A stretch of DNA of 64,000 nt from Chryseobacterium mucoviscidosis (GCF_002177115.1 NZ_MVAG01000039.1:1-64000), one strand, 5' to 3'. Shown: positions 8,615-17,979, numbered from the stretch's first letter. A program made the numbers and translations. The notes: a model not told the origin generated them from the letters alone.

Positions 8615-9436
8615 ATGAGGAAATATTTTAAAGCGAATTGGATTATTGTATTAATTCTATTCACTTCTTTTCAGTCTAATGCTCAGGTAAAAATTTCAAA
8701 TTCCTCCGGAACAGTTAATTCTGAAAGTATTTTACAACTTGAAAATTCATCCAACAACAAAGGTTTCCTGCTTACCAGAATTGCTCTTCAGTCCACCACA
8801 TTAGCGGCTCCGATGAGTGCTCATGTTTCGGGAATGATTGTGTACAACACCGCGACGGCAGGAACTTCTCCTAACAACGTTACTCCCGGATTATATTACA
8901 ATACAGGAACAGGCTGGGTAAAATTATCCACAAAAAGACCCAAAGTAGGAGACATTAAAAACGGATTTCAAACCGCTGATCATAAGGGATGGTATCTTCT
9001 TAACGGCAGAGCGATAAGTACTTTATCTGCCAATCCCAGAGCAAGAGCAACTGCTTTAGGCTTTACTGTCAATCTGCCTGATGCTACGGACCGTTTTCTT
9101 AAAAACACAAGCGGAACAGACAATCTTGCAGCGGCATCCGGAAGCGATACTTTTACTTTAACGCAGGCTAATTTACCCAATGTGAATTTCATAGGAGTAA
9201 CCAATACTACAGGAAATCATACGCATACGTATACAGACAATCCTTTAAATTCTACAACAAACGGTGTCGTATCAGGAACCAACAATCCGATTTCTGATAA
9301 TTCCAGTGTAAATGATACCACGACCACAGATGGCAATCATACCCACACATTAAGTTTTACGCTGGGAAGCAGCCAGCCTGTAGCTTTACAGCCAAACAAC
9401 ATCGTTACTAATGTATTTATTTATTTAGGAAGTTAA
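8615..9436 (+). CDS. secreted protein with phage tail-collar-like C-terminus (paralog 1)
   Basis: Start at 8615 is chosen because the promoter lies between it and any earlier start and because MRKYFKANWIIVLILFTSF...AQ then forms a signal peptide. The mature part has an N-terminal module seen in many flavobacterial surface proteins (GFLLTRIALQST, MIVYNTATAG, TPGLYYNTGTGW; about residues 45-110). A C-terminal region follows (about 115-273) that resembles phage tail-collar and tail-fibre tips: VGDIK, GWYLLNGR, LPDATDRFLK, LTQANLPN, then two GNHTHT segments. HxH motifs of this kind bind iron in T4 gp37. A surface or appendage tip role is inference. First of three tandem paralogs. Confidence 0.75.
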   Translation: MRKYFKANWIIVLILFTSFQSNAQVKISNSSGTVNSESILQLENSSNNKGFLLTRIALQSTTLAAPMSAHVSGMIVYNTATAGTSPNNVTPGLYYNTGTGWVKLSTKRPKVGDIKNGFQTADHKGWYLLNGRAISTLSANPRARATALGFTVNLPDATDRFLKNTSGTDNLAAASGSDTFTLTQANLPNVNFIGVTNTTGNHTHTYTDNPLNSTTNGVVSGTNNPISDNSSVNDTTTTDGNHTHTLSFTLGSSQPVALQPNNIVTNVFIYLGS

Positions 9437-9437
9437 T

Positions 9438-10241
9438 ATGAAAGCTAAAATTTTATACCCTTATATCGCATTATTTTTTTTTACTGCCCACAAAGCACAA
9501 GTTGGAATAGGAATAAATAATCCTTCCAGCTCTGCTGTTTTAGAGCTGAGCAGTACCAATAAAGGTCTTCTTATGAATAGCGTAGCCTTAACATCAACAA
9601 CCTCTGCTACTCCTTTTGGAAGCAATGTAGAAGGAATGTGGGTTTACAATACAGCAACTGCCGGAACAGCTCCCAATAATGTAATTCCCGGATTATATTA
9701 CAACGACGGAACAAAGTGGGTACTGATGTCTATCAACAATGATCTTCCTAAAGTAGGAGATATAAAATCCAGCATGGCAACTGCAGATCATGACGGATGG
9801 TATCTGCTGAACGGACGTACCGTTTCTACTTTACCGGCAGTAAGCCAGACCAATGCGGTCGCTTTAGGCTTCAGCACCACTCTCCCGAGTTCAAATGACC
9901 GAATTTTAAAAGGAAAAAATACATCCGAAGCCATCGCCGCAACGGGAGGAAGCAATTCTTATTCCATTGCACAGGCTAATCTTCCCAATGTAAATATTAC
10001 AGGAACTACGGCATCTTCAGGAGCGCATACTCACAACTATACCAATCGAGGAGTCAACTACTGGAACTACAATGCGGGAAGCATCAATACTACAAGAACA
10101 ATTGATACGGAAACAAGGACTACCGCAGCCGCAGGAGATCACAGTCATACTATTTCTGTTGCGAGTGGTGGAACGAATACAGCGATCACGCAATATCCAA
10201 AACATTTGGTTGTACAGTATTTTATTTATCTTGGAAAATAA
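9438..10241 (+). CDS. secreted protein with phage tail-collar-like C-terminus (paralog 2)
   Basis: Second tandem copy, 267 residues, one base after the previous stop codon, so clearly the same operon. Signal peptide ends near AHKAQ, followed by VGIGINNPSSSAVLEL and the same MWVYNTATAG...PGLYYNDGTKW module. The C-terminal part keeps VGDIK, GWYLLNGR, LPSSNDRILK, QANLPNV and two HxH motifs (GAHTHNY near 196 and GDHSHT near 237). The loop between the HxH motifs is the most diverged part, as expected for the exposed tip of a fibre. Ligand and location are unknown. Confidence 0.75.
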   Translation: MKAKILYPYIALFFFTAHKAQVGIGINNPSSSAVLELSSTNKGLLMNSVALTSTTSATPFGSNVEGMWVYNTATAGTAPNNVIPGLYYNDGTKWVLMSINNDLPKVGDIKSSMATADHDGWYLLNGRTVSTLPAVSQTNAVALGFSTTLPSSNDRILKGKNTSEAIAATGGSNSYSIAQANLPNVNITGTTASSGAHTHNYTNRGVNYWNYNAGSINTTRTIDTETRTTAAAGDHSHTISVASGGTNTAITQYPKHLVVQYFIYLGK

Positions 10242-10259
10242 CACAAATAATTTTAAACA

Positions 10260-11081
10260 ATGAAAAAATTAATTTTCGCTGTCATACTGACTTCTGTCGC
10301 TTCTTCTTCTGACGCCCAGGTTTTAATCACCAACGGAACCTCCGGCAATCCAACCCCGAATCCCAATGCACAGCTTGAACTTTACTCTCAAAATAACAAT
10401 AAAGGCCTTTTGATGCCGAAAGTTTCACTGGTAACAACAGACAATCCGAATCCGTTACCGAGTCATATTGCAGGAATGACGGTTTATAACACCAATACTT
10501 CCACGGCAACCACTCTTACAAGTGTAACCCCGGGAATTTATTACAATGACGGAACGTCATGGAATAAAATGGAAGTACAGACTCCTACTGTAGGAGATAT
10601 AAAATACAGCAGTGTGGCAACCGATCATGACGGATGGTATCTTCTGGACGGAAGAGCAATTTCTACCTTATCTGTTTCTGCGCAATCTGCTGCATCCTCT
10701 TTAGGTTTTTCATCATCACTTCCCAACAGTGCAGACAGATATCTGAAAGCAAAATCAGCTTCTGAGACATTAGGAACAGCGGGTGGAAACACTTCAGTTG
10801 TACTTACACAGGCAAACCTTCCGAATGTTACTTATAATGCAACAACTTCAAGTACCGGAGCTCATAACCACACTTATAACGACAGAGCCAGCGGAACGGT
10901 AAACAGTGTTGAGGCAGGAAGCACCAAAACGGTTGTGGATAATGATTCTACTACTTCTACCACCTCATCGGCAGGAGCACATACCCATACATTCTCGATT
11001 TTCACAGGAGGATCCGGCACACCGCTTAATCTTCAGCCAAAATATTTATCTGCCTATATTTTTGTTTATTTAGGACAGTAG
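10260..11081 (+). CDS. secreted protein with phage tail-collar-like C-terminus (paralog 3)
   Basis: Third tandem copy, 273 residues, 18 bases after paralog 2. Signal peptide MKKLIFAVILTSVASSSDAQ, then NAQLELYSQNNNKGLLMPKVSL and the MTVYNTNTS...PGIYYNDGTSW module. The C-terminal region again has VGDIK, GWYLLDGR, LPNSADRYLK, LTQANLPNV and two HxH motifs (GAHNHTY, GAHTHTF), ending in YIFVYLG like the others. No T9SS sorting domain is visible in any of the three, so how they leave the periplasm, if they do, is open. Confidence 0.75.
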   Translation: MKKLIFAVILTSVASSSDAQVLITNGTSGNPTPNPNAQLELYSQNNNKGLLMPKVSLVTTDNPNPLPSHIAGMTVYNTNTSTATTLTSVTPGIYYNDGTSWNKMEVQTPTVGDIKYSSVATDHDGWYLLDGRAISTLSVSAQSAASSLGFSSSLPNSADRYLKAKSASETLGTAGGNTSVVLTQANLPNVTYNATTSSTGAHNHTYNDRASGTVNSVEAGSTKTVVDNDSTTSTTSSAGAHTHTFSIFTGGSGTPLNLQPKYLSAYIFVYLGQ

Positions 11082-11326
11082 ATTACGCAACATTTTAGCT
11101 TAGAAAATAATAAGGCTAAAGAAGAAATAAATCTATTTTTGCATAAGCTGTAAAATAAACTTTTTAAACTTGTAAAAATTTTAATATAATTTTAACATTC
11201 GAGTGTAAAATATGTATCCATCGTAATCATCTGTAAACATTGAAAATAATTCATTTTCAATCCCCAATTGGTGAATCAAATTACTGTATCCCTGTACTTT
11301 GATTATTTTTTAAAATAAAATATTAG

Positions 11327-11334
11327 TATATTTG
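11327..11334 (+). promoter_or_regulatory. possible promoter far upstream of the 11764 gene
   Basis: TATATTTG followed by GCAAAT; exact match to TAnnTTTG but no TTG at the preferred distance. The nearest downstream gene starts about 430 bases later. Confidence 0.45.
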
Positions 11335-11487
11335 CAAATATTTTTAATGATCTGTCATAAAGTTTCTATCATTAAAAATATAACATCGGAGAGTAAACTT
11401 CTATTTTAAATCATAAGATAATTTGAATATCCGTTAAACAACCTATTATTATGCACTGATATGAAAATCAATTATTTATAACAGGTA

Positions 11488-11562
11488 CTTCGACAAGCTC
11501 AGTGTGACACCTCTAATACTAAACGCTTGATTTTTAGCGATGTCAAGCTGAGCCTGTCGAAG
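11488..11562. repeat. inverted pair of the CTTCGACA/TGTCGAAG dispersed repeat
   Basis: CTTCGACAAGCTCAG...TGACA (11488-11509) and TGTCAAGCTGAGCCTGTCGAAG (11541-11562) are inverted copies that would form a long imperfect hairpin. The right arm has the same 15-base core as 6464-6478 and 23972-23986. Confidence 0.75.
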
Positions 11563-11763
11563 CTTTAGGTTAATAAACGGACAATCAAATAAGATAAATA
11601 TTATTTTATTAAATAAAAAAAACACAACACTCTATTCATAATTTAATTACCAAAATAAAAAGTTATAGCTGTAAATAGACCCATTGAATCTGTTTACAAA
11701 ATAAAAAAAACACATAAAAAAACCTAATCAAATAATAGCTATTGGTAAAAGCTTATCAATGGT

Positions 11764-12360
11764 ATGAACACAAAAATTATTTCTAAAATGTACAAAATTA
11801 TCACTCTAATTTTGGTAATGCTCTCTTATGGCATTACTGCACAAGTCGGTATTAACACAAGTTCACCCGATCCGAGCTCTTCTTTAGACATTTCAAGTAA
11901 TTCAAAGGGACTTTTACTTCCCAGAATCAGTAATCTTTCTTTGGTTACTAATCCTGCAACAGGATTGGTTATTTTTGATACCAATAAAAAATGTATCAGC
12001 CAGAATGTCGGAACTCCGGCAGCTCCCGACTGGGTGTGCCTTTCTCCGTATTCGGCAAGATTTTTCTACATGCCAAGTGTTGTTTTTGATACGACTACCA
12101 TTGCAGCAGGACAAACGAAAGATTTATACACATTGTATAAAAATCAGTTTTCGAATATTCCGTCCAATGCAAGAAGTACTTCGGCTCCGGCAACCATTCC
12201 TTTTTTTCCTAACGCAACGGATCTTTATTATTATGTAACAGGATACGATTCTACTGTATTCAGGATTAACAGCATCAGCAGTACGGGAGTTTTAAACTAT
12301 GATGTACTGGCAAACGCTACACCTGCTTCTTTTATTAACATTGTTTTTGTCGTAAAATAA
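11764..12360 (+). CDS. secreted protein of unknown function
   Basis: 198 residues with a signal peptide (start at 11764, or at the ATG at 11788, MYKIITLILVMLSYGITAQ). The mature protein begins VGINTSSPDPSSSLDISS followed by GLLLPRI and GLVIFDTNKKC, the same kind of N-terminal module as in the three tail-collar-like proteins upstream. The C-terminal part (IAAGQTKDLYTLYKNQF, FINIVFVVK) is not recognised. It sits 10 bases before the lectin-like gene, so the two are probably co-transcribed and may act together at the surface. Confidence 0.6.
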   Translation: MNTKIISKMYKIITLILVMLSYGITAQVGINTSSPDPSSSLDISSNSKGLLLPRISNLSLVTNPATGLVIFDTNKKCISQNVGTPAAPDWVCLSPYSARFFYMPSVVFDTTTIAAGQTKDLYTLYKNQFSNIPSNARSTSAPATIPFFPNATDLYYYVTGYDSTVFRINSISSTGVLNYDVLANATPASFINIVFVVK

Positions 12361-12370
12361 GTAAAACATC

Positions 12371-13939
12371 ATGAAAAAGAATTTCAAGGGGCTGTCATGG
12401 ATGAGCCTTATCTTTACTTTGCTTACAAGTCTCGTGTACGCGCAGACAGACAGTACTGAAGTTGCAAGTATTTACGGATTTTATTCTTACTCAAGTTCTT
12501 TAATGAATGCTTCTTCGGCATCCGAGCTTACCATACAAGGAAATGCTTCTCATACTGCAACAGGAGTACAGCTTACGCCGGCAAGCTCAAGTCAGTTCGG
12601 AGGATTGTTTATTAACGGAAGAACTTTTACTTCGGTAAATGGTTTACACGTAGAGTTTGAATACGATATGAAATCCGGTTCTGCGTTCAGCGGTTCATAT
12701 GGTGACGGTTTATCTTTTTTCCTGTACGACGGATCTGTCGCCAATCCTACAATCGGATCTTCCGGTGCAGGTTTGGGATATGCTTATAACAGAGCAAAAA
12801 ATGATTATGCTTCATTCAGAAAACCCGGTTTATCGGGAGCATATCTTGGGATTGCGCTGGATGAATTCGGAAATTTTAAATCCAAACGTTTTCAGGGAGA
12901 ATCCAGAGTTAACGGTATTGCCGGAGTAACATGGAGCCAGGGATCCAGTCACGTTACTTTAAGAGGAGCAAGAGGAGCCGCCATCAATAGCAATGGTTTA
13001 GGAGATGGCTACACCGGATATCCGGTTCTGGTAACCCGATCTACATTAAGCAATACAGGAACGGTAGGAAGAATATTACAGGCAGACAGATCGTACGCCG
13101 CAACCACCAATACACTGGCTTCAACTTTTGATCTGAGAAACGGAAACGGAGAATTCAGAAAAGTATATCTGGATCTGATTCCTCATTTTGTAACGGCAAC
13201 TACTACAGACGGATTTGATATAAAAGTGGATATTCAGACCACACAAAACGGAACACCAATTAATATTATTAATTATTATCACTACAAAACATCGCTTCCG
13301 TACAGTGAAAATGCCAATCCTGCGGTAACAGATTTTAACAGTTCCGATACTGAGGGCGCGGCTACAAACCAGACTTTAAATGCTGCAGTACCTTCGGTTT
13401 TAAAACTTGGTTTTGCGGCATCCACCGGAGCAGCGTATCAACAGCATATTATCCGAAATGTGAAATTAACACTTCCCTATTCTGCTGTTACAAATGATGA
13501 TGTGGCAACAACCTGTAAACTTCAGCCGGTTTCGATCCCGGTTTTGGATAACGATATTGCCTACAAAGGTCCCATCAGTATAACAACTCCTCCTACAGGA
13601 AGTAAAAATAATATTGATAAAACGACATTCAGCTTTACAAAGACAAGTGATACTGATCTTACTTTATACCGCAGAAAAGTAACTCCGCAGGGAACATGGA
13701 GCTATAATAAAAGTACAGGAATTGTAACTTTCTATCCTTCAAGCGGCTTCACCGGAACTGCAACCATGACGTATACCGTGAAAGGAAAAACTTTAAAAGA
13801 TTCTAACGGTAATATTGTTGAGCCGTATGGTGATACAGCGTACAGATCGGTTCCTGCAACCATTACAGTTAATTTAAAGACAACAGGCTGTGTTTATTCG
13901 GTAGTTTCTAATAAAATGGTAACTCAGGGCATAAAGTAA
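12371..13939 (+). CDS. secreted L-type-lectin-like protein with a CshA-type repeat
   Basis: 522 residues with signal peptide ending ...SLVYAQ. Residues about 60-370 look like the legume/L-type lectin fold: LHVEFEYDMKSG, GDGLSFFLYDG, GAYLGIALDEFGNF, and the strand KLGFAAST...IRNVKLTLP. Residues about 375-515 resemble a CshA-type fibril repeat (VPVLDNDIAY, VTFYPSSGFTGTATMTYTV). Similar flavobacterial proteins often continue into a T9SS sorting domain, but this one ends at residue 522 with no such domain and a normal terminator follows. A carbohydrate-binding adhesin role is inference from the fold. Confidence 0.7.
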   Translation: MKKNFKGLSWMSLIFTLLTSLVYAQTDSTEVASIYGFYSYSSSLMNASSASELTIQGNASHTATGVQLTPASSSQFGGLFINGRTFTSVNGLHVEFEYDMKSGSAFSGSYGDGLSFFLYDGSVANPTIGSSGAGLGYAYNRAKNDYASFRKPGLSGAYLGIALDEFGNFKSKRFQGESRVNGIAGVTWSQGSSHVTLRGARGAAINSNGLGDGYTGYPVLVTRSTLSNTGTVGRILQADRSYAATTNTLASTFDLRNGNGEFRKVYLDLIPHFVTATTTDGFDIKVDIQTTQNGTPINIINYYHYKTSLPYSENANPAVTDFNSSDTEGAATNQTLNAAVPSVLKLGFAASTGAAYQQHIIRNVKLTLPYSAVTNDDVATTCKLQPVSIPVLDNDIAYKGPISITTPPTGSKNNIDKTTFSFTKTSDTDLTLYRRKVTPQGTWSYNKSTGIVTFYPSSGFTGTATMTYTVKGKTLKDSNGNIVEPYGDTAYRSVPATITVNLKTTGCVYSVVSNKMVTQGIK

Positions 13940-13967
13940 ACCTTAACTAAATTATATAACCAGACAG

Positions 13968-13995
13968 ACCACAGAAATTTTCTGTGGTTTTTGTT
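13968..13995 (+). terminator. intrinsic terminator after the lectin-like gene
   Basis: ACCACAGAAA pairs with TTTCTGTGGT in a stem followed by TTTTTG. It lies 28 bases after the stop codon. Confidence 0.8.
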
Positions 13996-14463
13996 TAGTC
14001 TTAAATGTAAAATATCACTTATATTTTTATAAATCTTATTATGCTTAAAACTATATTATATAAGAAATTAAAGCATTTTCTGGGGAGATTTCACATTTTG
14101 TTACTAAGAATGATTATGAGAAATCACTGACCAAAAAACATCTCTTTGTACAGCTTATCATGTATACATTATCCAATAATAACATCACCTATTCACCTGA
14201 GCTTGCTTTTATTGTAATTATACTTAAGTCTTTTTAAGTCCATTATTCAAATCACTTCATAGAGATTAAACTATTTCTTATTTTTTTAATTTATATTTTA
14301 TTTTAAAGCAAGACAAAATATAATAATTACGACCAAATACATTCATAATCAAATTATTTAAAACAAATTCCAAAAAAGAGACAATTCAAAAAAGAGGTAC
14401 TTTTGCAAGATCAAATTTCAATACACATGAAAAAAAGAAATTGATGTAATAAAAACTCAAATC
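13996..14463. other. AT-rich intergenic region before the T9SS gene
   Basis: About 470 bases with no open frame or recognisable RNA. The only signal seen is the promoter element near its right end. Confidence 0.5.
14398..14405 (+). promoter_or_regulatory. promoter of the T9SS surface protein gene
   Basis: TACTTTTG matches TAnnTTTG and lies 58 bases before the start codon. Confidence 0.6.
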
Positions 14464-16563
14464 ATGAACAAATTATTATTCACCCTTTGTGTAGGCTGTT
14501 TTTCCACAGCTTACTCCCAAAATCTCAATTTTACAGATTCGAAATTCAAAGCTTTACTTTTAAGCTCAAATCCGGGCAATCAGATTGCACAAAACCTTAG
14601 TGGAAATTATATTGCGATAGATGCAAATAATGATGGCGAAATTCAGGATTCGGAAGCACAGGAAATTAAAGTTTTAAATATAAAATTAAACGGAACTCCT
14701 GCTTTTAATAATCTTCCCGATCAAATTACAGATGCTCTTCTTTTTCCCAACATGGAAGAATTGTATATACATGATAGTAAATCTGCAGTTATCAGTTTTA
14801 CCAATAATTCTAAGATCAAAAAAGTTTTGTACACGGGAACGGGCGGTTTCACAGATAATACGGGAACTGCGCAAAATGTTTTGGTCGATTTTTCTTTTAA
14901 TAGCTGTTCGTCTGTTCAAGATATTAATCAATTTTTATCTAATCTTAATCCTTACATCGGAACAACTTCTATATTAAGGTTTAATAATTGTCCGCAACTT
15001 ATAGGAAATATTGTTTTAAACGAAAAAACAATCAAACAGCTATATCTTGAAAACTGCAATAACATCACTTCAATTACAGCAACTTCATGTTATCAACTTG
15101 AAAAATTACATTTTCAAAATTTAAATTCACTAACTAATATTTTGGTGAATGGGAACAGTGGACCTTCATTGAGTCAGGTTTATAATCAAAATATAGATCT
15201 TACAGCAACCAACTGCACGAATCTTGAAGATATTGCAGCAGATACTGACCATTACTACAGTGTTGGAGCTTATTTTTCTTCAGCAAATTTAAATGGCTCT
15301 GCAAATCTTAAAAAAATTAAAGGATTAAACGCCACTTCTATTAATTTTGCAACGGCGGGATTAATGAACCTGGAAGAACTTGATTGTTCATTTTACAACA
15401 GATATGCTTATCATACAACTTCAGGAGTATATTTTGGAAATGTAGTTTCATTAAATCTTACAGGTTTACCAAAACTTAAAATTTTAAAGGCATTCAACCA
15501 GCCTATTACTAATGCTGTAAATTTCAGCACAGCGACAATGCTTCAGAATATTGATATTACAAATTCATGCGGCTATATGAACACAGTGAATGTGAATAAT
15601 CTTGCTAATCTTCAGGCTCTGAAAACTGACAGATCTAATACGGTGGGAACACAGGGAAATGATGATCTGCAGAAAATTACAGCAAGAAACTGTACAGCAC
15701 TAACCAATTTTATTTTTAGAAATAATCAGAATCTTAAAGAATTGGATATCCAGAATTGTTCCGGACTACAGAAATTATCTATCGGTTATTATGCACCGAT
15801 AAGCGATGGTATTTTTCCGGAATTAAATACCGTTAATCTCCTTCAATGTACAGGTATGAAAGAAATTACGATACAATCTACCAAAATAAATAATTTAAAT
15901 ACATCAGATTGTGTAGCCTTAACTTCTTTAGATCTGTCTGATAATAATTTTTTACCCTCCGTTAATATTTTAAATAATATAAAATTAGAATATCTTGGTC
16001 TTCAAAATATGCCTTTGATTTCACAGGTAAATACAACAGCCAATAATAAGCTGGAAAACGGATATTTCATTAATTGCCCTCAAATTACACAACTGAACTT
16101 TTCAAGTTCACCAAGCTTCAAGTATCTTACTTTATGGAACATGGCAAATCTTACCTATGTAAATGTAAGAAACGGCTCCATTGAAGATGGTTTTGATTTT
16201 ATAAATTACAATCCAAATTTGGTAATGTGTGTAGACAACGCTCAATTAAATGATTTACAAGCTCTTTATGCCGACATTACATTCACTACCAATTGTGGAG
16301 GTTTTTTAAACACAAAAGATTCCGAAAACAGCAAAAACGAAATAAAAATTGTTCCGAATCCTGTGAAAGATTTTGTAATGATAAAAGCTGAAGAGCCTAT
16401 TAAAAATGTAAAAATAATTGATGTGCTGGGAAGAGTAATATACAATCAGGACTGCGATAATGAACTGATGAAAATTGACCTTTCCGCTCATCCTTCCGGA
16501 AATTATATTGTAACAATAAAAACCAATAAAACAGAGATATCCAAAAAGATTATTAAACAGTAA
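14464..16563 (+). CDS. T9SS-exported leucine-rich-repeat-like surface protein
   Basis: 699 residues with signal peptide MNKLLFTLCVGCFSTAYSQ. Residues 50-65 contain a calcium-binding-like loop (DANNDGEIQDSEAQ). From about 85 to 600 the protein is built of irregular repeats of the type LEELDC, LKILKAF, LKELDIQNC, LTSLDLSDN, i.e. BspA/leucine-rich-repeat-like solenoid units rich in Asn and Cys. The last 75 residues are a type A T9SS sorting domain (IVPNPVKDFVMI, VKIIDVLGRVIY, YIVTIKTNKTEISKKIIKQ). It should therefore be sent across the outer membrane and anchored or released. Monocistronic, with its own promoter and terminator. Ligand unknown. Confidence 0.85.
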   Translation: MNKLLFTLCVGCFSTAYSQNLNFTDSKFKALLLSSNPGNQIAQNLSGNYIAIDANNDGEIQDSEAQEIKVLNIKLNGTPAFNNLPDQITDALLFPNMEELYIHDSKSAVISFTNNSKIKKVLYTGTGGFTDNTGTAQNVLVDFSFNSCSSVQDINQFLSNLNPYIGTTSILRFNNCPQLIGNIVLNEKTIKQLYLENCNNITSITATSCYQLEKLHFQNLNSLTNILVNGNSGPSLSQVYNQNIDLTATNCTNLEDIAADTDHYYSVGAYFSSANLNGSANLKKIKGLNATSINFATAGLMNLEELDCSFYNRYAYHTTSGVYFGNVVSLNLTGLPKLKILKAFNQPITNAVNFSTATMLQNIDITNSCGYMNTVNVNNLANLQALKTDRSNTVGTQGNDDLQKITARNCTALTNFIFRNNQNLKELDIQNCSGLQKLSIGYYAPISDGIFPELNTVNLLQCTGMKEITIQSTKINNLNTSDCVALTSLDLSDNNFLPSVNILNNIKLEYLGLQNMPLISQVNTTANNKLENGYFINCPQITQLNFSSSPSFKYLTLWNMANLTYVNVRNGSIEDGFDFINYNPNLVMCVDNAQLNDLQALYADITFTTNCGGFLNTKDSENSKNEIKIVPNPVKDFVMIKAEEPIKNVKIIDVLGRVIYNQDCDNELMKIDLSAHPSGNYIVTIKTNKTEISKKIIKQ

Positions 16564-16597
16564 TTCACAAACAGCAAACAGTTTTTTTTAAGAGAAG

Positions 16598-16627
16598 ACC
16601 ATGGAATTTTTCTGTGGTTTTTGTTTT
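16598..16627 (+). terminator. intrinsic terminator after the T9SS gene
   Basis: ACCATGGAA and TTCTGTGGT form a 9-bp stem (with G-U pairs) followed by TTTTTG. It resembles the terminator at 13968-13995. Confidence 0.65.
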
Positions 16628-16634
16628 ATATTTG
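16627..16634 (+). promoter_or_regulatory. promoter of the DUF72 gene
   Basis: TATATTTG, exact TAnnTTTG match, 31 bases before the start codon at 16666. Confidence 0.6.
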
Positions 16635-16665
16635 TTAAAAGAGTTAATCACTAAAATATTCAGAT

Positions 16666-17556
16666 ATGAAATTCGGACAAGTTGAAGATCCTTCAAAGAT
16701 AGATTTTACATTACCTAAAGACCATCCAAGAACGAAAGAAATTTTAAGCCGCAATAAAAACGGACTGGAAAATATCTCCATCGGATGCGCAAAATGGAAC
16801 AAGACAGACCTGAAAGGCTTTTATCCTAAAGGTACAAAAGATGAGCTCACGTATTATGCAACGCAGTTTAATTCTATTGAGCTGAATGCCACCTTTTACG
16901 GTATGCCGACTCCGGAACAGGTACAGACATGGAAAGAGAAAACTCCCGCTGATTTTAAATTTTTTCCAAAAATCACCAATACAGTTTCCCATTTCAGAAG
17001 GCTTTTAAATATAGACGATGTCGTTACGCAGTTTGCAACTGCGGTTTTAAATTTTGATGAAAAACTGGGAATGGTATTCCTTCAGCTTCACGATAATTTC
17101 AAGCCGAAAGATTATGAAAGACTGGAAAAATTTGTAAAAAACTGGCCAAAAGAAGTTCCTCTCGCGATCGAGCTGAGAAATACAGAATGGTTTACCGATG
17201 AAGAGATTCTCAATAAAACCTGCGATCTGTTTGAAGAAAACAACATCACCAACATTATTGTAGATACTGCCGGAAGAAGAGATATGCTTCATATGCGTCT
17301 CACCACACCAAATGCGTTTATCCGTTACGTTGGAGCCAATGCAGAAAGTGATTATGAAAGGCTGGATGACTGGATGAAGCATCTCAGCAAATGGAAGAAG
17401 GAAGGACTTCAGAATCTGTATTTTTTTGTACATCAGAATATTGAAAAAGCTTCTCCGCTGCTTTCCGCTTATTTTATTAAAAAAGTGAATGAAGAGTGGA
17501 AACAGGATCTTCACATCCCCGAAATGGCAAAAGAAAGTACAGGAAATTTATTTTAG
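16666..17556 (+). CDS. DUF72 family protein (YecE-like)
   Basis: 296 residues of the DUF72/YecE family, a TIM-barrel fold whose biochemical role is not established. Typical family signatures are visible: IGCAKWNKTDLKGFYP near the N-terminus, the catalytic-looking FNSIELNATFYGMP, FKFFPKITNTVSHFRRL, LGMVFLQLHDNF, PLAIELRNTEWF, and the C-terminal YFFVHQN. The length is slightly greater than usual because of an N-terminal extension of about 35 residues. It stands alone between the T9SS gene and a small orphan gene. Confidence 0.85.
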   Translation: MKFGQVEDPSKIDFTLPKDHPRTKEILSRNKNGLENISIGCAKWNKTDLKGFYPKGTKDELTYYATQFNSIELNATFYGMPTPEQVQTWKEKTPADFKFFPKITNTVSHFRRLLNIDDVVTQFATAVLNFDEKLGMVFLQLHDNFKPKDYERLEKFVKNWPKEVPLAIELRNTEWFTDEEILNKTCDLFEENNITNIIVDTAGRRDMLHMRLTTPNAFIRYVGANAESDYERLDDWMKHLSKWKKEGLQNLYFFVHQNIEKASPLLSAYFIKKVNEEWKQDLHIPEMAKESTGNLF

Positions 17557-17748
17557 AATTTAATAAATTTTAATTTTATTCACTATTAAGTGGGATAATG
17601 ACAACAAAAAGTGCATTTTTAATATAAATAATTCACTTTATTGCCTGTAAAAAAAATTACCGTAAATCCTTCATTTATATTGTTATAATTACTAAATTGG
17701 GAAGTAGAGATTCATTAATGAATCAGCCAAATAAAAACCAATAACAGT

Positions 17749-17979
17749 ATGGAAAAGGAAATTTGTACAATAAGTATTACGAGCAACTGGCTCGGTGACG
17801 AGTATACTTTTTATGAAGACGAAAAAATAAAAAGAACGTACGACAACAACAGTTTGAGTTCCGATGTAACGGAATGGCTGGAACCAAAACAAATCAGTAA
17901 ACACAACAAAGATAAGCTGATTAAGAACTGCCCTGAAGAGCATAAAGAAAGAATCATGATTATTCTTGATTATCCTTAA
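17749..17979 (+). CDS. small protein of unknown function (76 aa)
   Basis: A short, highly charged open frame (KEICTISITSNWLGDEYTFYEDEK...) with no signal peptide or membrane segment and no family I recognise. It is accepted as a gene because a strong convergent terminator follows its stop codon by about 20 bases and no other gene explains that terminator on this strand. Confidence 0.5.
   Translation: MEKEICTISITSNWLGDEYTFYEDEKIKRTYDNNSLSSDVTEWLEPKQISKHNKDKLIKNCPEEHKERIMIILDYP

Larger units (their letters stand above)
11082..11763. other. long AT-rich intergenic region with a promoter motif and an inverted repeat
   Basis: 682 bases without a gene. It holds a TAnnTTTG element at 11327-11334 and the hairpin-forming dispersed repeat at 11488-11562. 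If the promoter is used, the transcript would carry a leader of over 400 bases before the next gene. No open frame of useful length or recognisable RNA was found. Confidence 0.5.

Noticed and set aside
8615..11081. prophage remnant or tailocin cluster
   Set aside because: The tail-collar-like proteins carry signal peptides, and no capsid, sheath, portal, integrase or lysis genes are near.
16744..17514. long minus-strand frames opposite the DUF72 gene
   Set aside because: The plus-strand frame has clear family motifs; the reverse frames have none.
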